A stretch of DNA of 64,000 nucleotides from DATDFB01 sp035276475 (lineage in GTDB: Bacteria; Acidobacteriota; Thermoanaerobaculia; Gp7-AA8), in the NCBI GenBank assembly GCA_035276475.1, contig DATELQ010000028.1, forward strand, positions 8,441-72,440, in the 5' to 3' direction. The notes beneath the pieces are model-generated. The model was not told the origin of the DNA, searched no databases, and saw only the letters and a list, made by a program, of their open reading frames with translations. Position numbers and translations under genes: made by a program. Numbering within the stretch: position 1 is the first letter of the stretch; every line of letters begins with the position of its first letter. Positions 60,068 to 64,000 of the stretch are shown here, piece by piece.

Positions 60068-61233
60068 TACGTAGGGCCTCCTGAAGAAGGATGCGGGAGG
60101 ATAGCATGGTCGAACATCTCGCTCCCGGCGCGGCTCACCACGACCTGATTTTTTCCTGCTGACTTCGCCCGATACATGGCCGCGTCGGCGCGGCGCAGCA
60201 GATCGTTCTTCTCCTGATCGATCGACTGCTCGGCCGCGGCGTCGCCACGATACTCGGCGATGCCGAGCGAGGCCGTGACGATGCCGCCGAGGTTTAGAGC
60301 GGGCATGGAGAAGCCCCAGTCGCGGTCGAGGAAGACGGCGGACTCGATGGCGCGTCGGATCTGCTCGCAGATCTCCACGCCGTCGTCGAGCGTCGTGTCG
60401 GGCAGGATCATCACGAACTCGTCGCCGCCGTAGCGCGCCACCGTCGCGTCGGGCGCCTGCACGATGCGCTTGAGGATGAAGCCGACCTCGCGCAGGACCT
60501 GGCTGCCGGCGAGATGGCCGTTGCAGTCGTTGATGACCTTGAACTGGTCGAGGTCCATGAAGATCAGCACCGCCGTGCGGCCGGTAACGCGCGCGTCGGC
60601 GAGGAGCTCGGAGAGGCGGACGTGGAACCAGCGGTCGTTGTAAAGACCGGTGAGGTCGTCGCGCTTGGCCAGCTCGTGGGCGCGCTTGGCGTCGAGCGCG
60701 TTCTGCAGCATGAACGACGTGTAGCCGGCGAAGATCTCCAGGAGCGTCTTGTCGCGCTCCGTGAACGTGCCGCCGTCGCGCTTGTTGATCAGCTCCAAGA
60801 CGCCGCAGACGTGCTTGCCGATGTAGATCGGCACACAGACGACCGACTGCGTAGTGTGGCCGAGCCGTTCGTCGATCTGCGGATAAAAGTGCGCGTCCGC
60901 CTGCACGTCGGCCGAGACGTACGGCGCGCCGGTCTGGTAGACCTGCCCGACGATGCCGTACTGCGCGGAGAGGCTCTGCCCGATGAGGTGCCGGCTGGAG
61001 TCGCCGAACGTGGCGATGAATACGAGCTCGTTCTCGCGGCGCGAGGCTACTTTGCGGAACGGATCGTCGAGGAGGATCGAGCCCGACTCCGACGGCACGA
61101 ACTCGTTGGCCTTCTGCAGGATCTGGCGCAGCACGAGGTCGAGGTCGATGTCCCGCTGGAGCGAGAGGCCGGACTTCTGGCGCTCCAGAAACCGCTCCAA
61201 CTGCGGGATTTCGAGCGAGTGAAACTGGATCAC
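60067..61233 (-). CDS. Diguanylate cyclase with GAF sensor
   Basis: The 388-residue protein has a GAF domain (about 25-180) and a GGDEF domain (190-370) with DDLTGLYNDRWF and the active-site ARYGGDEFVMI. The residues before it (QAPDATVARYGGDEF) do not contain the RxxD inhibitory site, so product inhibition is not expected. It makes c-di-GMP in response to a small ligand or redox signal bound by GAF. GTG start; translationally coupled to the glutamine synthetase gene. Confidence 0.92.
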   Translation of the reverse strand: MIQFHSLEIPQLERFLERQKSGLSLQRDIDLDLVLRQILQKANEFVPSESGSILLDDPFRKVASRRENELVFIATFGDSSRHLIGQSLSAQYGIVGQVYQTGAPYVSADVQADAHFYPQIDERLGHTTQSVVCVPIYIGKHVCGVLELINKRDGGTFTERDKTLLEIFAGYTSFMLQNALDAKRAHELAKRDDLTGLYNDRWFHVRLSELLADARVTGRTAVLIFMDLDQFKVINDCNGHLAGSQVLREVGFILKRIVQAPDATVARYGGDEFVMILPDTTLDDGVEICEQIRRAIESAVFLDRDWGFSMPALNLGGIVTASLGIAEYRGDAAAEQSIDQEKNDLLRRADAAMYRAKSAGKNQVVVSRAGSEMFDHAILPHPSSGGPT

Positions 61234-61240
61234 GGTTGGC

Positions 61241-61534
61241 TCATTCTACGGCGAATGCTTCGCGCTCGAATGAGATGGCCCGGTATGCGGCGTCGTGATC
61301 CATCCCCCTCAGGCGGTTCCTAAGGTACTCGCTGACATACCGCCACAGGAACCGCGGCACGCCGAGCTCCTCCATCTGCCGCACGTGCACCATCTCGTGG
61401 CGCAGCACCATCTCCATCTCCGCCGGCGGCAGCTCGCGCGCCACCCAGATGCGGCGCCCGAGAGTGATGGCCACGACGTTGCGAGGCAGAAACAGGCGCG
61501 CGAAGCGCGGCAGCGGCGACGGTAGAATCGTCAC
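61241..61534 (-). CDS. Small HExxH-like zinc metalloprotease-like protein
   Basis: A 97-residue protein with a helix ending in RHEMVHVRQM, an HExxH-type zinc site, then GVPRFLWRYVSEYLRN. This resembles the minimal DUF4157-type domain. It has no signal peptide and only the active-site core, so it may cleave or just bind a target. The start is the GTG at 61534, 13 bp from the divergent MBL gene. It ends 7 nt before the diguanylate cyclase start. Confidence 0.72.
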   Translation of the reverse strand: MTILPSPLPRFARLFLPRNVVAITLGRRIWVARELPPAEMEMVLRHEMVHVRQMEELGVPRFLWRYVSEYLRNRLRGMDHDAAYRAISFEREAFAVE

Positions 61535-61547
61535 AGGAGATCAAACG

Positions 61548-62432
61548 ATGACACGCCTTTTCGCATTCGCCGCGGCGATGCTCGTGACCGCCGCAGTCTT
61601 TGCCCAGCAGGACTTCAGCAAAGTCGAGATCAAGGTCCAGAAGGTCCAGGGATCGGTGTACATGCTCACCGGCGCAGGCGGCAACATCGGCGTCTCCGTC
61701 GGCGACGACGGCATCGTCATCGTCGACGACGAGTTCGCGCCGCTCGCGCCGAAGATCAGGGAGGCGCTGAAGTCGATCAGCACGAAGCCGATCAAGTTCA
61801 TCATCAATACACATTTCCACGGCGATCACACCGGCAGCAACGAGGTCTTCGCCAAAGAAGGGACGATCATCGCCCACGACAACGTCCGCACCCGCCTCGC
61901 CGCCGGCTCGAAGACGATGGGGCGCGAGACCCCGCCGGCGCCGAAGGGCGCGCTGCCGATCATCACCTTCAACGACACGGCCACGATTCACGTCAACGGC
62001 GAGGACATCCGCGCCGTGCACTTCCCCCACGGCCACACCGACACCGACTCGGTGATCTTCTTCACGAAGTCGAACGTCGTGCACATGGGCGACGACCTCT
62101 TCTTCGCGCAGTTTCCGTTCGTCGACCTCGACAACGGCGGCAGCGTGCGCGGCCTGATCAAGAACCTCGAGAAGATCATGCCGATGCTCGACGACGACAC
62201 GAAGCTCATCGCCGGCCACGGCGCGCTCAGCGACAAGAAGGCCCTCAACGAGTGGATCAACATGCTCAAGGGAACGGTGGCGATCATGAACGAGGCCATC
62301 CAGAAAGGGCTGACGCTCGAGCAGGTCAAGGAGCAGAAGACGCTCGTGGCGTGGTCGAACTGGGATCAGGGGTTCATGACGCTGGAGAAGTATGAGGAGC
62401 AGTTGTATCGGGAGCTGACGGCGAAGCCTTAA
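61548..62432 (+). CDS. Exported MBL-fold metallo-hydrolase
   Basis: The 294-residue protein has a signal peptide (TRLFAFAAAMLVTAAVFA) and the metallo-beta-lactamase fold. The metal motif NTHFHGDHTGSNE (about 107-119) is H-x-H-x-D-H, followed by FPHGHTDTDSVIFF and AGHGALSD. This arrangement suits B3-like hydrolases and cyclase-type enzymes; lactamase activity should not be assumed. ATG is preceded by AGGAGATCAAACG. Confidence 0.88.
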   Translation: MTRLFAFAAAMLVTAAVFAQQDFSKVEIKVQKVQGSVYMLTGAGGNIGVSVGDDGIVIVDDEFAPLAPKIREALKSISTKPIKFIINTHFHGDHTGSNEVFAKEGTIIAHDNVRTRLAAGSKTMGRETPPAPKGALPIITFNDTATIHVNGEDIRAVHFPHGHTDTDSVIFFTKSNVVHMGDDLFFAQFPFVDLDNGGSVRGLIKNLEKIMPMLDDDTKLIAGHGALSDKKALNEWINMLKGTVAIMNEAIQKGLTLEQVKEQKTLVAWSNWDQGFMTLEKYEEQLYRELTAKP

Positions 62433-62896
62433 CTCTTCTTCTTTACCGACAACGTCATCGCGAAGCGCGCCACCGGCTCGTCGCCGAGCTTTTTCGGCAC
62501 GCGCGCGATGACGTTCACCGTCGTCTCCTGGCGCTCGCCGCTCTGCATGGCGCGGTCGACGAGGGCCACGATGTTCGCCCCCTCTTCGCACGCGAAGTGC
62601 ACGTCGCCTTCGGCGCGCTTCAGAAACTCGGCGCGCAGATCCTTGAAGATGAACGACACGCGCAGGCGGCGCGTGCGCATCAGGTGGAAGGCGATGAGGC
62701 CCGAGGCGACGTCGGCGCCCATGCAGAGCGTGCCGAGGTACATCGCGCCGATGTCGCGGCGGCGGGTGCGCCAGTTGAGCGGGATGCGGATCTCGCAGCG
62801 ATTTTCGTTCACCTCGAGAATCGACGGCTTCACGAGGTAGAGCAGAAAGACGTTGCGCAGCGCCCAGGCCCGCACGGCCAGCGTTTCCTTCGTCAT
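62429..62896 (-). CDS. Hot-dog fold thioesterase-like protein (DUF4442)
   Basis: A 155-residue protein of the DUF4442/PaaI-like type: VNENRCEIRIPLNWRTRRRDIGAMYLGTLCMGADVASG, split, shows the central helix and hydrophobic sheet. It may hydrolyse or bind acyl-CoA. The start at 62896 overlaps the SDR stop (ATGA), so the two genes are coupled. Confidence 0.8.
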   Translation of the reverse strand: MTKETLAVRAWALRNVFLLYLVKPSILEVNENRCEIRIPLNWRTRRRDIGAMYLGTLCMGADVASGLIAFHLMRTRRLRVSFIFKDLRAEFLKRAEGDVHFACEEGANIVALVDRAMQSGERQETTVNVIARVPKKLGDEPVARFAMTLSVKKKS

Positions 62897-63663
62897 CGGC
62901 GCACCTTCTCCAGGTCGATCTTCCGCCGCGCGTACGGGCGGAGCAGGCGGTCGTACAGCGCGTTCGGCATGAGGCGCATCGTGCGCACCAGGAGCGACAT
63001 CTGCCACGGGAACTCCACCTCGCGCGCGCCGCGCTCGATGCCGTCGGCGATGAGGCGCGCGGCCTTGTCGGCCTTCATCACGAACGGGATGGGGCCTTTG
63101 TATTTCTCGATGATCGGCGTCTCCACCCAGCCGGGATTGACAATGGTGACGCCGACGCCGCGCTGCCCGAGCTCGACGCGGCTCGCTTCGAGGAACGCCT
63201 GCATGGCCGCCTTCGACGCCGAGTACACCGACGCCGATGGCAGTCCGCGCAGCCCGGCAATCGACGCGATGCCGGCGAAGCGCCCCGAACCGCGCTCGAG
63301 CATCGCCGGGATGGCGGCGTCGAAGAGATAGAACATGCCGAGGACGTTGACGCGGAGGATTCGCTCGGCGTCGTCGAGGTTGAACTTCGTCGCCCACGTC
63401 GGCACGGAGATGCCGGCGTTGGCCACGGCGAGATCGAAGTCGCCGCCGAGAGCCTCGGCACCGCGGCGGACGGCGTCGCGCACGGCGTCGCGGTCGGTGA
63501 CGTCAGCCGGCAGTGCGACCGCCGGCGTCTTCAGCTCACTCACCAGTTGCTCGAGCAGCTCTGCTCTTCGCGCCAGGAGAGCCAGCGACCACCCCCGCCG
63601 GGAGAGCTCGCGCGCCAGCGCCGCGCCGATGCCGGACGAGGCGCCGGTGATGATGGCTCTCAT
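62893..63663 (-). CDS. Short-chain dehydrogenase/reductase
   Basis: A 256-residue NAD(P)-dependent oxidoreductase with TGASSGIGAALARELSRRG at the start, DLAVANAGIS and the catalytic YSASKAA, preceded by the serine of ASIAGLRGLPSAS. The substrate is unknown; the neighbouring thioesterase-like gene suggests an acyl or lipid metabolite. ATG 63663 is the first start that keeps the Rossmann fold complete. Confidence 0.92.
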   Translation of the reverse strand: MRAIITGASSGIGAALARELSRRGWSLALLARRAELLEQLVSELKTPAVALPADVTDRDAVRDAVRRGAEALGGDFDLAVANAGISVPTWATKFNLDDAERILRVNVLGMFYLFDAAIPAMLERGSGRFAGIASIAGLRGLPSASVYSASKAAMQAFLEASRVELGQRGVGVTIVNPGWVETPIIEKYKGPIPFVMKADKAARLIADGIERGAREVEFPWQMSLLVRTMRLMPNALYDRLLRPYARRKIDLEKVRR

Positions 63664-63690
63664 GAGCGGCAGTGTATCGTGATCGCGCGC

Positions 63691-63861
63691 ATGCGCACCT
63701 CCACCTCCATCAAGCTCGCCATCGCCGGCGTCGTCGCGCTGCTCTTCGCCGGCTTCGTCCTCCGCGCGGCCATGCGGCTGGCCAGCGCCGCGATGCACTC
63801 GATGCTCGTGCTGGTCCTCGTCGTCGTCATCGTTCTGTGGGCGGTGTGGAAGTTTCGATGA
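63691..63861 (+). CDS. Small membrane protein
   Basis: A 56-residue protein with two hydrophobic helices (IKLAIAGVVALLFAGFVLR and MLVLVLVVVIVLWAVWKF) and hardly any loop. The gene is short, so this is a moderate call; the ATG has no obvious ribosome site and overlaps with the partial minus-strand gene at 63827. Confidence 0.5.
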   Translation: MRTSTSIKLAIAGVVALLFAGFVLRAAMRLASAAMHSMLVLVLVVVIVLWAVWKFR

Positions 63862-64000
63862 CTGCGGCCACCACGTCGCGCGCGCGGCGCCGCACCTCCT
63901 TCGCCGTCGCGCCGACGCGCTCGTCGAGGAGCGAGCGGAGCGCGCGGTAGGCGTCGCCGCGGTCGGACGGCTCGCGCACGAGCTGCTGCGGGTCGACGCC
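63827..64000 (-). CDS. 3' end of a gene running off the window edge
   Basis: An open frame of 57 codons enters from the right edge and ends at 63827. Its sequence (VDPQQLVREPSDRGDAYRAL, then a basic helix AKEVRRRARDVVAAVIE) has normal codon position bias and helical character. Family not recognised. It overlaps the small membrane gene by 35 bp, convergently. Confidence 0.45.
   Translation of the reverse strand, partial: GVDPQQLVREPSDRGDAYRALRSLLDERVGATAKEVRRRARDVVAAVIETSTPPTER

Noticed and set aside
61548..62432. Beta-lactamase resistance gene
   Set aside because: The MBL fold is shared by many hydrolases; the sequence gives no specific lactamase evidence beyond the metal motif.

Overview
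This is a 64 kb stretch of a high-GC bacterial chromosome, densely coded, with many ATGA/GTGA/TTGA start-stop overlaps. I see no transposase, integrase, phage gene, CRISPR array or rRNA, and only one tRNA. The gene content (a GWxTD-like secreted protein, S46 and S10 peptidases, Asp-box beta-propeller proteins, AIM24, a type II-like glutamine synthetase, small ISASDDF-type membrane proteins) suggests an Acidobacteriota-like organism. That placement is inference from gene families, not from a marker-gene tree.

Region by region. 0.1-3.8 kb (minus): an atypical tryptophan-2,3-dioxygenase-family protein, ribBA, a GWxTD-like secreted protein and a small acidic protein. 3.9-8.5 kb (plus): a TPR membrane protein and a complete nucleoside-type ABC importer (BMP lipoprotein, fused but shortened ATPase, two permeases). 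8.5-17.4 kb (minus): biotin carboxylase, a methylglutaconyl-CoA hydratase-like crotonase, an NHL protein, a subtilase, tRNA-Leu(CAA) overlapping a LeuA-type synthase, and an Asp-box protein. 17.4-22.5 kb: a 21-bp tandem repeat, an S10 carboxypeptidase-like protein, and an alpha-carbonic anhydrase lying between two eroded copies of the neighbouring SRPBCC/Asp-box junction. 22.5-24.2 kb: crotonase and 3-hydroxyacyl-CoA dehydrogenase. 24.2-29.8 kb: an MFS transporter, a PRPP synthetase plus nicotinate phosphoribosyltransferase pair, a methyltransferase and YebC. 29.8-34.1 kb: S46 peptidase, an SPFH/GYF_2 protein and a RES-Xre toxin-antitoxin pair with a clear operator. 34.1-44.8 kb (minus): a long gene train whose core is AdoMet decarboxylase, a DUF4178 protein, a small membrane protein, DUF350, a membrane spermidine-synthase-like protein, an FAD amine-oxidase-like protein and a MOSC protein, preceded by glycosyltransferases, a ChbG/HpnK deacetylase and an isopropylmalate-dehydrogenase-type enzyme. 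44.8-64 kb: a methyltransferase, glutaryl-CoA dehydrogenase, an ECF sigma/anti-sigma pair beside a metallophosphoesterase fused to a CuA-type copper domain, glpX, RluA, AIM24, a D-amino-acid-transaminase-like enzyme, a PP2C phosphatase, an alkaline-phosphatase-superfamily protein, a peptide-type binding lipoprotein, glutamine synthetase, a diguanylate cyclase, a small HExxH-like protein, an MBL-fold hydrolase, a thioesterase-like protein and an SDR.

How the genes work together. Glutaryl-CoA dehydrogenase, the crotonase and 3-hydroxyacyl-CoA dehydrogenase could form a glutaryl-CoA to acetoacetyl-CoA route, although they are scattered. PRPP synthetase next to nicotinate phosphoribosyltransferase supplies NAD salvage. 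The 34-40 kb cassette is the best candidate for a poorly understood system: it couples soluble decarboxylated-AdoMet production to a membrane-embedded aminopropyltransferase-like protein and envelope proteins of unknown function.

The most striking non-coding signal is a set of four intergenic elements, each made of 3-4 tandem 7- or 8-bp units followed by 3-4 inverted units. Each has its own unit sequence, and each sits exactly between the stop codon of one minus-strand gene and the start codon of the next.
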